Shown here: in pieces, positions 45,701-57,855 of the stretch
Position numbering within the stretch: position 1 is the stretch's first letter
Layout: each line of letters opens with the position of its first letter
Source: Blasia pusilla
Taxonomy: Eukaryota > Marchantiophyta > Marchantiopsida > Blasiales
DNA length: 64,000 nucleotides
Assembly (NCBI GenBank): GCA_050084515.1
Contig: CM114272.1
Coordinates: 37,448,001-37,512,000, forward strand
Reading direction: 5' to 3'
The notes under the pieces: model-generated
Told to the model about the DNA's origin: nothing
What the model saw: only the letters and a program-made list of their open reading frames with translations
The model's database searches: none
Position numbers and translations under genes: made by a program

Positions 45701-46569
45701 AATATTGGGTATGGTGTTTGCATTCTGGTTATTCTTGGAGTCCATATTTGATTGATAAAAGGCAACATCCAGCTCACATTTGATGTATAGTTTTTATCAT
45801 GCAGTTTGACACATTTGTAATCGGGTGGCTTTTGTAATGTTACTTATAGTTCAATCCTGGTGAGAGCTTTGATGGTTCAAAGCATGAGTTTTGCTTGAGA
45901 CCAGATCTGAACTATTCATAGTTTTCTTGGAATTGGTCCACTTCCATTCATTAGAGTGGATAAGGAATTGGTGCTTCTTAAGAAAAGATGTTGGTCTCAA
46001 ATGGAGACCAACACATATTGTATCAGGTGCATCTTGGAATGTTGAGTCTAGACTTTTGCTTATGGGGGATTGGGATGGTGGTTATGGCAATCATGATGTT
46101 ATTGGATGTCAGTGTTGCAGAGTTCTACACATAATTCTTAATTCTGAATGTATGTGTAACAAGAGGAGAAGATGGCTGCATTCTTTAAAGAGTTATACTA
46201 ATCTATGATGCGGTGGGTTGTCAAGGTAGATGTCCTACTTTTAAGATTGTGGTGTCTATTTTTGTAGGAGAACGAAGGACTCAAACAAAGCGAGACTTGT
46301 AGGCACGTGATGTCTCCATTAAGAAGGAGCATAACTTAAAGCCTAGATACTTTAGCCGTCACCTAAAGTTCCAGGTTACGAGCCTTGGCTAAATGAATTG
46401 AAGGTATGGGAGATAAGGTACTTGGAACTGTCATGCATTGAGATTAGTAAAAAAAATGCTATCAGCATGGGTGTTGTCTAGAATCACATACTTTGGGCAT
46501 ACACGTACGTGGGAGCCTCGTCTCTTTCCCTTTATTTCACGAAGAAAAAATTAGCACAACTCATGAAAA
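42735..46569. other. Probable interior of CACTA element B, heavily decayed
   Basis: Frames such as 43374-43571 (MELGNLPNVSIVGARVFSDI in part) and a minus-strand frame near 45300 cannot be assigned. The stretch lies between one CACTA terminus (42734) and a transposase-like fragment of the next element (46570). No left terminus was found. Confidence 0.35.
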
Positions 46570-46739
46570 CATAACTGTCCAATATAAAAAAACTATTGGA
46601 CCCTAAATGGGGCTCATCGTGTTGTCCCGTGCCACCCTGATATTGATGAGGAGTCATGGGCACGCTTAGTAGATTATTGGCTTTCTGAGGAGGGCAAATT
46701 AGATGATGGCATGAAAGATGGATCGAGCGAGGGCTAAGG
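46570..46739 (+). pseudogene. Plant CACTA transposase-associated (Transposase_24-like) fragment
   Basis: One frame reads GAHRVVPCHPDIDEESWARL, then VDYWLSEEGKLDDGMKDGS, followed by a stop and GSYF. The arrangement (DxxxW-x2-LVxYWxSEExK, basic residues, GS-x-F) is characteristic of the plant En/Spm Transposase_24 family. Only a short part survives. It lies about 1.1 kb before the conserved C-terminal domain of the same element. Confidence 0.6.
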
Positions 46740-47724
46740 TTCATACTTTAAATTACACTGGCCGTGCAGGTCTAGATGGACTTGATGTAAGTCAACTTGA
46801 CATTCCCTGTTTTTTATGCTAAAATCCATGAATGGTGGATTAATTAGAGTGTGAATTAAGGGTTTTGCTTGGCATTCCACATCCAACAATAGTCACGTTT
46901 AAGCTCTGATGTTATCTTGGAGTATGTGCAGGTGCCACAACATATGTCAAAGGAATCATTGGGCATAGAGCTATAATCTATGGAGAGAGAAGAGTTGCCC
47001 AAACAATCGGGTTTCAATTACATAGTTCATCCGTAAAAGTTGGTGACACAAAGATAAAAGAGTTTCTACTAAAGTTTCAATCTGGTTGTATTATATAGAA
47101 GTTCACTCTTTTCCATCCTAATCTAGATTTTGGTTTCTTCATGCCTCCTTGGCTCTAGAGTTTATGCTTACATATTTTCTCCCTCAATTGGTTGACACAT
47201 ACATGTACTTCTGGTTTTTCTACAAGAGTACATGTGGAATTACCTCTTTTTTTTTTTAAGTAACTTACAATCATGAACATACTCCAACTTTTGAAACAAG
47301 AATTGATCAACATGGTAAGAGGAAGATATCATCACAAATAGAGGACTTGCCAAATACGCACTCTACTGGTAAGGAGTGTGTTTAGCTTTATCAGATGTAT
47401 AAACCTGTCGTACAATTAAAATTCTTGCTCTGGTTATGACAACCATAACTTACCGCACTCTATCTCTTGTTGTGACATCCTCAACTCACCATACTAAACT
47501 TAGGTAGTTCATCGGAGATCCATGTTAGACACGGAAGAGGATATATAAGCTCGATTGAAAGCGCAAATGGTGATATAAATCAGACTACTCATAAGAATGG
47601 GATCATTACCTTGAAAATAGATCATTTGCATTGTTTCCAATCTATCTGATCATATGGATCATGTGGATTTTATCCTTATGAATTCATTTGACACCAGTTT
47701 GGATTGTCGCTAGAAAACGTGAGT

Positions 47725-48340
47725 ATGGACAACCAAGGAAAATCATCACCAGCTAAACGACGGAAGTCGAGGCTTCAATCTGATGTACCAAATGAGCATG
47801 AAAGTGAAATCAGATTTGGCACCTCCAAGAGACATACCAAGGTAATTCCTGTCACCTATAATGGCCTCTTCTATTGAAAGTTCTTATAACAACACTGATA
47901 TTTCTTGGTGTGGATAGTTAAACGAACGTGTAGGATTTTCAAACTTTTCGCATGATCTTCCGAAATGGGGATTTCTTTCAAAGAGGTAATTCATACCAAC
48001 TATTTCAGGTTGCTAGTGTAAGCATATATAGGTGGGCTTTCAATGTCTACTGATTATATGCCCTTTCTTTGTATTTTTTTAGTTTCGAATTGGAGATCAC
48101 GTATTACTCACGAGGCCAAAATTGAGTCGAATTGTACTTGGGTCGGGGGTCATTTCAGGTTCTGGTGGCACGGACAAGTTTCATGCTAAAGATATTCCTC
48201 TAGGCATGGTTAGGGTCGATCTTACTTAAGTGTTCGATCCAAAATATGCACTATGGATGCCCAATTTGGCATACGAACCTGCATAATAAACATTTGGTGA
48301 TGCTCAAGCTTCAAACACGCTCTGGTCAGAGATGCATGTG
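47725..48340 (+). pseudogene. CACTA (En/Spm) transposon protein, C-terminal domain fragment B
   Basis: Two exon-like blocks are visible. The first, 47725-47841, reads MDNQGKSSPAKRRKSRLQSD and on to RFGTSKRHTK and ends at a GTAATT donor. The second starts after TTTTTTTAG at 48083 (FRIGDHVLLTRPKLSRIVLG), runs on with GTDKFHAKDIPLGMVRVDLT and ends near a TFGDAQASNTLW block at 48292-48330. Stops occur in LT*VFDP and before TFGDA. It is homologous to fragment A at 41298. It is followed by the subterminal array ending at 49799. Confidence 0.6.
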
Positions 48341-49109
48341 AAAAAGGTGATATATTAGAGTAAATTTTGCTCTTGCCACCCACTCCTTAAAGATACATTG
48401 TGGTTTATTTTTTCCTTGTGGGTGGCTTCAATGGGCATGAGACATCTATCTTGCACGATGATAATGAGTATCATAAAACACAGTGGATCTGGTTTTTTAT
48501 CTATTAAAGCAATCCATCTGTTTTTTTGTTTTTCTTCAACCCTTTCCAATTGTGGCAGATTCTGAAGTGTATGGAGACTCCTCTTTGGCAAAGGTCCATC
48601 CTTCATAATCTAATCTCAGGAGTTTCCTTACTTCTATTGCATGATTAATTTACTGCATTTTTCCATTTGAACCAAGATGTTTCCATTATATCTTATTTGA
48701 ATTCTGAAAAAAATACATGCCTTAGCTTAACAACATTCTGTAATGCCACTACTGAGCATAAAAACCTAGTGTCCATGCACTATATGCTTGTAGTTGAAGT
48801 GCCAAGATCCAATTGATGTTGGTGTGTTACTATGCATTTGGTTTCAAAATTATGAGTTGCTTATGTGTTCGCAAATGTGTATGTCTTCCAATGATTTAAC
48901 TAATGCAATTCATAACACGTATGGATATAAAACTTAAGTTACTTTTGAACGTTTGTGTTGCATTTCAAAATAGAAATGAACCTGAGAAATTTAGTAATTC
49001 AGATCCAATTATAGCTGGAAGATCTTCCAAAAGGCATAAAATTCTCTCATAAAAAACTCCAAAGTTGGAATCTACATTCTCCACTAGTCATAACAATATT
49101 ACTGGCACA

Positions 49110-49799
49110 ATCAGCTTTCATTCATACATAGTCATTAAAAATGACTATATGACTCATTCAATCTTGTCCGCATCTTCCATAGTCGTAGCATTATGTCTAC
49201 ACCAGTTGTAGAGCCTTATAGTCTAGTCACATGTCACTACTTGGCGAGTGACTAAACGTGACTACATGAGTACCCGCGGGATCGGAAAAATTTGAAATGA
49301 CTACTTAAGTTGCTAACTACGACTAAATCCAAAAATTTAATGACTAGTGGAGACATGACTACTACCGCCAAGTGGATTCCTCATCCACGAGGTACACCTA
49401 TCACATTTTCATTGGGTATTATGTACTTTTACATGACTAAACATCACTAATGTTGTCATTGGTGATAACTACATAGGTGCCTTAGATATGACTACACGAG
49501 TTATCTTCCATAGTTTGCATCATCAATGACATGTCACACCAATTAGTCCATGTCATATGGTGATGTGTCATTAATCCAAGTCATCTAGGTGACATGTCAG
49601 TCATGGACTCACGACTACACCCTCTAGTCGTGTACCAACGTCCACCTAAGCCGACCATTATAGTTACCCTAGTTGCCGGAAATATATGACTTGGGTTTTG
49701 TTTCTAAAGTAGTCGCCAGTCATTGCTAGTCGTGGTATGTAATATATGACTCATATGAGTCATATAACCTAGTCATAAAACCAAGGATTTCTTCTGGTG
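49110..49799 (+). repeat. CACTA element B: subterminal array and 3' terminus
   Basis: TGACTA, TAGTCAT and TATGACT words recur densely. The end AAGGATTTCTTCTGGTG, reversed, reads CACCAGAAGAAATCCTT, close to a CACTAGAAGAAA end with one changed base. Orientation is the same as in element A. Confidence 0.75.
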
Positions 49800-49847
49800 G
49801 TTGGTGGATGGATTTGTTAGTTAGAAGTGCACACTTTAAACCTTTGT

Positions 49848-50080
49848 AGCACAATCTACCGTAGAGGCTAAGTATATGGCTGCATTAGAGGCAATTAAGA
49901 ATGTTATCTGGCTACGGAGACTTGCAATTGAGTTTTGTTTTGCATGATGGATTTATCCTATATTGTGATAGAAAAAGTGCAATACACTTAGCTAAAAACC
50001 AAGTGTGTCGTGTAAGAAAAAAGAATCGTTTTATTCAATCTCATTTAAATGAGGGTGTGATCAACCTTTTGAAGATGCTA
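49848..50080 (+). pseudogene. Ty1/copia RNase H fragment
   Basis: One frame reads AQSTVEAKYMAALEAIKNVI and WLRRLAIEF. After a one-base shift another reads DGFILYCDRKSAIHLAKNQV. These are the conserved blocks at the end of copia polyproteins (STAEAEYMA, WLRxLL, CDNxSAIxLAxN). No LTR was recognised nearby. Confidence 0.8.
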
Positions 50081-50961
50081 CTAAGGAGGCACTAAGGAGA
50101 ATGCAACAAATTAAATACGTTGAAAAAGTCAAATTTGGTGGAAAACTGCATGCATTGTTTAGACTTTTTGCATGTTCTACGGCCATCAGTATAATGTCAA
50201 TAATACTCATAGGATTAGCCTTATTGAAGTAGATAGAATATAAGAGAAGATTGAAATTTCAGCCTTTGTGTTTTTAATTCTACAAGTCAAAAGTGACAAC
50301 ATAAGATTCTTGAAAGGCGAGCTTGCTCGTTGTATATGAATGCCCCGGTATGGGGCAGGGGAGGCACACATTGATTTCGTGGCTATTTAGACGAAGCTAT
50401 GTTAGAGTTTTTGGATCATTATGTGCGCACAACTTTAGGCTTGAGAGTAAGTCTTGGAGAGCTTGTGATGTACAATATGTGCATATTTCAATAAAGCAAC
50501 CCGAGGATGTCTGATTTTGGACATAACTTTTGTAAGGGAAGTGAACCACATACATCTTGTGTGATTCATATGAATGATGATTGAATTTCTTTCATAAATA
50601 TCCTAGTAAGATGGAATGACAAGTCTAAAATAATGCATGGTCCCTTTGTTGACTATTCTACGAGATGATTTTCTCCTAACCTGGACGTAGTATAAGTATT
50701 TTGTATTAGTTTAAGTGATGGTAAAATGGTTTCTAAATTATTTTCTTAGAGTAGATTGCACAATTTATCTACTTGTTGTAGCCACGTTCTTCTCCATCCC
50801 GTTTTGGTTATATTTATGATCCTCTTGGAACAAATGTGTGAGATGGCTATCTTCACATATGTCTTTCTTCAATGTGTCAGTGATATCAATATCATGTCGA
50901 CATAACCATGCCTCATAATTCTCCATGCTAGTTTCTAAATCTTCACATCCAAAATCTTTAG
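50081..50961. other. Stretch without recognised gene
   Basis: The first 150 bases may be the 3' end of the copia remnant (KYVEKVKFGGKLH-like frame and a purine-rich run). The remainder has no assignable content. Confidence 0.4.
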
Positions 50962-51321
50962 ATGGAAGAGGCTTGTCATCCTCAAAATCATCGTCTCCAA
51001 CGTCATCGTCAAACTCAATTAGAGAATGAGGACAATGCAGGAATGGTGGGGAGTGGTGGATCAATGGAGTTGGATCATTTGGATCTTCTACAAAAGCAAA
51101 CGGTGGTGAGAAGAGCGACACTCACGAAGAAGACCCAAGAGGCTACCAAGCCGGCGCTCAAATCTATGGTGCCTCGATTGCAGCAGTTCATGTCATGTGA
51201 AAACCCCTCTATGGTTATAGGTTATGGCAACTTACATGATGGTTGTTATACTTTCCATGGAGGTGAAATTCCAGATGGGCATGCATTGTGTTTTCCATTT
51301 GAGAGAGGTATGCAAGAATAA
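50962..51321 (+). CDS. Unassigned reading frame, probably a transposon protein fragment
   Basis: The frame is 119 codons. The N-terminal half is His/Gln-rich, the middle is basic (RRATLTKKTQEATKPALKSM), and the end reads MSCENPSMVIGYGNLHDGCY, then GGEIPDGHALCFPFERGMQE. I do not recognise a family. Its place between CACTA ends, ahead of a repeat array and a CACTA terminus at 52565, suggests the C-terminal part of a CACTA second protein. That is context only. Whether it is expressed is unknown. Confidence 0.3.
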   Translation: MEEACHPQNHRLQRHRQTQLENEDNAGMVGSGGSMELDHLDLLQKQTVVRRATLTKKTQEATKPALKSMVPRLQQFMSCENPSMVIGYGNLHDGCYTFHGGEIPDGHALCFPFERGMQE

Positions 51322-51394
51322 ATATGTTTTGCTATTTCCAGATATAGTTGACAATCCACCGTAAATTTATGTTGGAGATGCCCTTTATAGTGTA

Positions 51395-51785
51395 GTGTTA
51401 TGGCCATCTCACCTTGTTATGCCTTCTCATAAGTAGGGGCACCTTGGCTTTGTGTATAGTTGTTTTGAGTCTGTCCATCATAGTCTTGTAAATTCTTGTC
51501 TTAATTTTGAGCTATTCTGAGGGGGTTTTTTAGATGCTAAGAAATTCAAAAGTGGGTTTTTGTACTCACTAGTAGATGAACCTTCCCTTTGATAACCAGT
51601 TTTGAGTGTGGCCATTTCCATGCACTCGTAACTTTTGTACTCTGAAGTAGAGGAACTTGATGTTTGTGTTTCAGATTTGAGTGTGACAATCGATATGTAC
51701 TTATAACTTTATGTCTCAATTTTGAGTTTATCATAGGGGGAGTTTGTACTCATAAGTAGATTTTGTGTTATGGCCACACTTGGAT
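51395..51785 (+). repeat. Degenerate tandem repeat of about 90 bp
   Basis: Related units recur: TTTTGAGTGTGGCCAT, GATTTGAGTGTGACAAT, TTTTGAGTTTATCATAGG and TTTTGAGCTATTCTGAGG, each followed by TTTGTACTC(A/T)..AGTAGA. Units are poorly conserved. Confidence 0.5.
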
Positions 51786-52189
51786 GTAAGAAACTTTTGG
51801 TACCTCTAGATTTCAATAGACAAGGATTTATGACTGTGAAAACTTATCATATGTTACAACAAGTGTGGGTTGGTACATGAGTAAAGTGCTTTCACACGAT
51901 GCTGGTTGCATTCGGAATATACCTAGAGAAATTTTTCATCTCCTTTGTTAGATGTAAGAGAAGTTGTGATAAGAGGGTATGTAGAGAAGGCAACTCATTC
52001 ATATGTAGGGAGGATAGGTAGGAAGGAGTGCTTCATATGTTGGGATTATCATGGATACAAAAAGGACTTAAATGTCAATATGATTTACATATTTCTGTTA
52101 GCAATAAAGCAAGCCTATATACATAATGACTGACTATAGTTGTTTGTTTTACTTTATTTGCATATTGTTTGTTAGTGAATAGGGTTTTA

Positions 52190-52565
52190 AATGACATGGA
52201 CAAGTCATTTTAATGACTTAGAGTCATTCTTTTGTGACGCATGAAGTCATTATATATTACTCGGAGTAATCATTCAAAGTCATTCTTTATGACTCGTCGA
52301 GTTACTCTTTATGATTCGTCAAGTCGTTTTTTGTAACTTCACCCAGTAATAAACAATAACTAGGTGAAGTCGTATTTAGTGACTATGTTGAGTATTAAAA
52401 ATGAGAGTGAGATATAACTACCCTTGGTTTCAGTAACAACTTATACGACTAGGAGTAATCTTTATTACTATAGTCTGATTAAGTAATTACTGAGGTTCAT
52501 ATGCCCGATTTGAGTAACATCCAGTCACTTTTATAAGTCATCCAGAGGGGGTTTTTGTACTAGTG
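52190..52565 (+). repeat. CACTA element C: subterminal array and 3' terminus
   Basis: GTCATT, TGACTCG and AGTCAT words are dense from 52190. The end GGGGGTTTTTGTACTAGTG, reversed, reads CACTAGTACAAAAACCCCC, a typical CACTA terminus. It lies in the same orientation as the other two ends. Confidence 0.8.
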
Positions 52566-52889
52566 ACTCCCTTTTGCCTTTGTTGATAAATGATCATGGT
52601 CTTAAGCAGGTCCTTCTCGAATGGGTTCATTTATCCCATTAGCCATTCCTATTACAAACTTCTTATGTCCTACTTCTCACTATGACGCTTTTGTAACAAC
52701 TATTGTTAGCCTTTTGACTTATAGTATTCCTACAAGTTCCACAAGCATGTAGTGCAAAATTTAGATGTTTGAATGTTCATGCAACTGTTCTTATACACAT
52801 ACACTAAAATAGTTTTTACGGATTTTTTAGTTAATTCCTAAATTGGTTGTGAATAAATCCATAAGAACTTCAACTTTTGTTGTAAGCAA

Positions 52890-54210
52890 ATGTGGTGACT
52901 ATTTGCATCGAGACACAAATGGCAATGCTCGGTAACCTAGCAGTCGGGTCTCTATAGGCCATCCACCATTCATGCCCATCTTGAGTTATGGCAAAAAAAT
53001 CACAATCGATATTGTGGAATGCATCCTCTTGAGACCAAATGTTATTTTGCTTTATTAGAAATTTGACTTTGAAAGATTATACATCATCACTTGTTAATTC
53101 CAACACGTGCATGCCCCATAAGTCAAAATAGTCTCAAAGGCATTGCATGCACTCCGAATAAAATGTTGATTATGCTATTTGGAGAATAAATATTTAGGAT
53201 TGAGCAACATAATGCAAAAGATGATTATATGCTCTCTACCTTGCGTCAAGGCACTAGGCCATTTGGTTTAATACTTCCTTCACGATAAGATTGCTAGCAT
53301 GGTCCGGCTTATGTGACCCAACCTCTACCTTACCCTTAAAATACAATGTTTGATAGTAGATGTTCTTAATCATTTCCCTATGACCACCCACCAATCTTAC
53401 CAAGATACAAAGTTCTGACAAGATCTCTTGAAGATCACGTACTCAAGCCTAGAATCGAATTTCCAATATTGTTTTTCTTACTTTCCCCCTCCATCCTTGA
53501 ATTTCCACTTGCACCATTGATGAAAGTATCGTTAATCAAATTTTTTTGGATGAAAAACATGGATTCTATCCCCAATCTTTACAATGAAAATATGAAGCCT
53601 TATGAAAATGAGGATTATGTGCAAAGTAAACAACCATTTGGATGTTATAGAGGCAGGCTCAAACTTCCGATGGATATCCTCATGACTTAGAGTCTCTCCT
53701 CTCTTTCCCTAACACTATGTTTATCGCTTTGTTATGTGATAACAATTCGTGAGTGGTGGTAACTTGATTTCCTCCTTTAGGACTCGCCGGTGACATGCTA
53801 GGAGTGCTACAATCAATGTTGGGACTAGGATCTAATCTCACAAGAGCCTTGTGTAAGGAACATGTAGATGTATGCAACCACCATATGTCTTTATTTTCTT
53901 GCCTTTTAAGTGAAGGGACATTAGTCCTAATGCCTTTATTTTTCATCCGCACATCAACCGATATCTTCATTTTCAATTGCATTCGATAAGGAGAATCGAA
54001 CTCAAGCATTTGCGAAATTGAGTTTCTCATTTATATCCATTCCTTTTTTAATGGACTCCCTAGTTAGATGTTGTTGTAACCTAGTAAGATTCTACATGAA
54101 TTGGCCTTAACACTCGTTGCAAATAGCAATGTCCTTCTTCCTATTTCCTACATACGCTGTCATGAAAGAATATGAATTGCTCTTGAGCAAAGGCATTTGG
54201 ACCATTTCAT
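52890..54210 (-). pseudogene. Probable hAT-like transposase remnant
   Basis: Reading leftwards, a BED-like zinc finger trace is visible at about 54190-54080: KDIAICNEC, a stop, GQFM, a stop, then NLTRLQQHLTRES. At the far end, about 53030-52890, the frame reads EDAFHNIDCDFFAITQDGHE, then WWMAYRDPTARLPSIAI, which recalls the DPxxWW and LAIxVLSQ part of the hAT dimerisation domain. Between them is a Ser/Asn-rich frame (54030-53680). The match is weak at both ends and the element has no identified termini. Confidence 0.4.
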
Positions 54211-57200
54211 GCCTTAAAAAGACATGAGAATCTCGATCCACATTCATAATGGGTATGTTCCAACCTTCAAGATGATTTCTTGAAACTAAATAATCTACTA
54301 GTACAATAGTGGATTGCTAATAAGTATTTCTTTCGAACTTATCTAGAAATATGCGAGATAATAAAATTCGAAATGACACTCTTTTTTTCATAAATCGGAT
54401 AGTGGAAAAAAAGATAAGGAAGTGTGTCTATTTTTTAAATTAAGGATTATGCTTACAATCCATTATAAATCAATCTTTTTGATTAGCATCTAATTTGGAG
54501 ATTATGAATACTAATGTGTATATATATATCCCTTATTTCACACTTGATATTTTGAGAAGAGAAAATTTATTTTAATGAATAAATAAAACAAATTTATTAA
54601 TCAAGGTTAACTAAAATTTTAATTAATTGGTGTTATTTGTGTGGGAGGTGAGGAGGAGGAGGAGGTTTTTCTGATAACTTTTTAAAACTTTTGAAAGAAG
54701 GTTAACTTTCGGTGATGTGATTCTCTCATTTTCATTTTTAACAGAGATACATTTTTCAAGGATATTTTTATTAATCCTTTTTACTTATACATCTTCTTTC
54801 GAGGAATGTTATAGGGTTTTAGGGATAAAAAAAAGTTAATTCGCATGTAGAATATATAGGTATTGCAAGATTGGTCATTTATTTCAAGTTGGCACAAATG
54901 GTCTACTTCAATGACAATGAGGCATATGAAAATATTACATCGATAATCAAGAGACCATCCGTGTGATATGGTTTGCATTTGATCAAATTGATCATACTAA
55001 TCCAGAGTGTGAAAAGGAATATGAATATAGTACGAGTTCCTTCACAATCTGGCTAAAGTAATAAAAGATGACTTTGTAAGGTATGAAAAAAGAAACCGTG
55101 ATCATCATAATAATCTTTTATACCTTATTTATTAATGTCAAGATTCTAATATGCTTTTCTAATCCATTCGTTTAGATTAGGTTCAATCATTATGCAATGA
55201 GTTAACTAACTATATATTTTTCATCAATAACAAAAAATCATTGCTTTTGATTTGTATTTCACATTCACGACTCAAATTCATAGAAGCACTCGCGAAATCT
55301 AGCTGCATGAGGTGTTATATCCAACTTTTAAAGAACTCATATGCAATTGGAACTTTTCGAGGAAGATTATGGAGTTTTTAAATTATTCTTCTCAAGTTCA
55401 TATCTGTAGTCAATGTGAGGATGATCAAGCTTACAACAAACATGAGATTTGAAGGTCATGTAAGTATTTGTTAACAAACATTGTTTGATTAGTCATTAAA
55501 AGTAAGCAAATATGAAATTGTATTGATACCATTTATAAAAATGATTCTTGAAGGTTTGATGATGTTATTTTTTAAGAAACACAGCTATTCTCATATCAAC
55601 AAATGAAGATGTTGATGATAAAAATGTTGAAGGTGTGTCTTGATCTTATAGAGAGGTAAGAAGTAATGATTAAATATAAGTCTATGAAATTTGTTAGTTC
55701 ATACATCTATCCTTCAAAATTTGAAGTTCTTGTTAATTTTTTTATGACAAAGGTCGTGTACAAGAGCATATTTATCTCGATATAGATTTTTTTTTCAAAT
55801 AACAAGATGAGTTGTGTATATCCAATACAATTCTTAAACACATATATGCTTAAACTATCATACTACTTATGCAAAGTTTGTGTTTTAGGATTCGTGTTCC
55901 AATCATGCTCCTACAAGACACCAATAATTTGAAAGGACAAGCAAATGACACTCAATTAATGATTTGCAAATTCATGCCACATATTATAAATTCCAAAATC
56001 ATTACAAGCAATAAGTTTTAGATTAAGTTCTTAGTTCTTGTATCCTATTGATTGCTTCTAACTTGGGTTTAAATATTGATTTGCGTAAATTTTAATTCCT
56101 TATGTGTTCAACTTTAATAAGTTTCAACGTTCAGCTGTATGAAAGGTTGGACCTTATTTATACACATATTTTTTTGTCATGATCGATTACATGCAATATT
56201 ATTTAGAGTAGTATTGAAGAATTGATTTAAGATTATAATAATTAATAAGGTGATTAAATGGAAAATATCACAAGGAAGGATATTCTTAGATGAAAGAAAA
56301 TAAAATGACGATATTTAAAAAACGAAACACATTTTAGAAAAAAGAAACGATGAGTGAATCTTATTTGAAACATATTTATTTCTCAAATATCCATTCCATG
56401 TAGGAACTCACAAAAAGTTCAAATTGCGTGTGCATCTCACCATTACCAACTAGTGGAATATAAATGTGGACACCTACATATTAGCCTCCTGGTTCAAGTC
56501 TATTAAAGACCATTAAAATCATGAAATTCCAAATCTATATTATTATTGGAGAGTGCCTCTTTGATTTTCAAATACCCTTCCTCTTGACATATGACGATTT
56601 CAACTACTGAGATTAATTGAAATTAATTAATTAATTTGTAAGAAAGTATTAATTTTATTTAAATAGTATTTAACTACTATTTTTATATATTTAATTAAAA
56701 ATAATAAAGAAATATACAATGTATGCATTTATAACACCTTCCAAAATTTATTTTCCTATTTCTTAAACATAATATAAATCAATTTTGAATCAATCTCGAT
56801 TGATCTCATTAGTAGAAGTGTCAAAAGGAACAAAATTTGTAAAATAAAAGTTTACTCTTCAATAATAATCATATTGTTGAGAGCGTTAGCTCTAGCCGAG
56901 AGGGTCCCAATGAACGCCACGTGTGAAGCCTCTCAACTTTTAGTTTTTGTTTAATTTTTCCTTTTGTTGAGCCAAAATTTGAATAGAGTTTGTTATTTAT
57001 TAAATTATTAAAAAAATTGTATAAAGAAATTATGAATCTCTTTCATTATTTATTTATTTATTTATTTAAAAAAATAAGAAATTAGTTTCAAGTGAGATTT
57101 GGAGAGGAAATTACAAATTATTTTGAAAAAAGAGGAAAGATAGTAAGAGAATAGTGAAAAATTATTATGCTTAAAAAAGATGAAGGGAAATATTTGGTAA

Positions 57201-57450
57201 TATCAAGATTTAATTATGAGGGATTTCTAAATAATATTTTGAAACAAAATTTGGATCAAATTGAATGATTTTATTATTAATTGAGATATAGTGGCTGAAA
57301 AATAATTTACGTTTATTTAAAAATTACAATTGTTCAAAATTTTAAATTATTTACTCAACTCCATACTTAAAAAATGTGCATAATGTAACCTTTCATAATA
57401 ATTTGCTTTGTGAAATATTTACGGCCTCTACAACTTCTCGTTATGCACGT
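54211..57450. other. AT-rich stretch without recognised gene
   Basis: More than 3 kb of very AT-rich DNA with stops in every frame. Short ATTTATTT and TATATATA runs occur near 57040 and 54520. I see no domain, terminus or long repeat. Confidence 0.6.
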
Positions 57451-57617
57451 ACTAGTGGGCAGCCCGTGCCATGCACTAGAGTGAAGGGACTAATCATGGT
57501 ACACATAAAATCTTTTCCTTGCTGCCCGTAGAAGGAGAAACATTTTCTTGCTGCCCGATTGCCACATGTCAAACAAAGAAGTGTTTGCAAATCAAGAAGA
57601 CACTCTCGAATGATAAA
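57451..57617 (+). repeat. Dispersed repeat, copy 2
   Basis: It matches 26808-27040 in order and orientation (ACTAGTGGGCAGCCCGTGC, CTTGCTGCCCGTAGA, AAACATTTTCTTGC, ATTGCCACATGTCAA). It lies directly before the hairpin cluster. Confidence 0.65.
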
Positions 57618-57636
57618 GGCCTTATCCCATGGCTAG

Positions 57637-57668
57637 GTTTCTTGGGGTCACGTGCGACCCCAAGAAAC
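57637..57668. repeat. Perfect hairpin with a G-box in the loop
   Basis: GTTTCTTGGGGTC (57637-57649) and GACCCCAAGAAAC (57656-57668) are exact inverted repeats. The six bases between them, together with the last C of the left arm, contain CACGTG, the plant G-box core. Confidence 0.95.
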
Positions 57669-57687
57669 GGGCCTCTGACTAAAATTT

Positions 57688-57740
57688 CCGGCTGGCCGGT
57701 TGTTCTCAGCCGGTTTCAGGCTGAATACTCAGTCTGAAAC
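57688..57740. repeat. Two adjoining hairpins
   Basis: CCGGCTG (57688-57694) pairs with CAGCCGG (57707-57713). GTTTCAGGCTGA (57713-57724) pairs with TCAGTCTGAAAC (57729-57740) with one G-T mismatch. The two share a base. Confidence 0.9.
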
Positions 57741-57801
57741 TGCCCCCGCAAGTCACTCTACCAAATCGTCCCGTCACTCACTTTCCAAAGGGAACAATCG
57801 C

Positions 57802-57855
57802 GGGGTCGCGGTTCCTGCGCCCAAAATTTGTGGGCGCAAGGAATCCGGCGACCCC
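57802..57855. repeat. Long nested hairpin
   Basis: The outer arms are GGGGTCGC (57802-57809) and GCGACCCC (57848-57855). The inner arms are TGCGCCCA (57816-57823) and TGGGCGCA (57831-57838) around AAATTTG. TTCC and GGAA extend the inner stem with one bulge. GC content is far above that of the flanking DNA. Confidence 0.93.
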
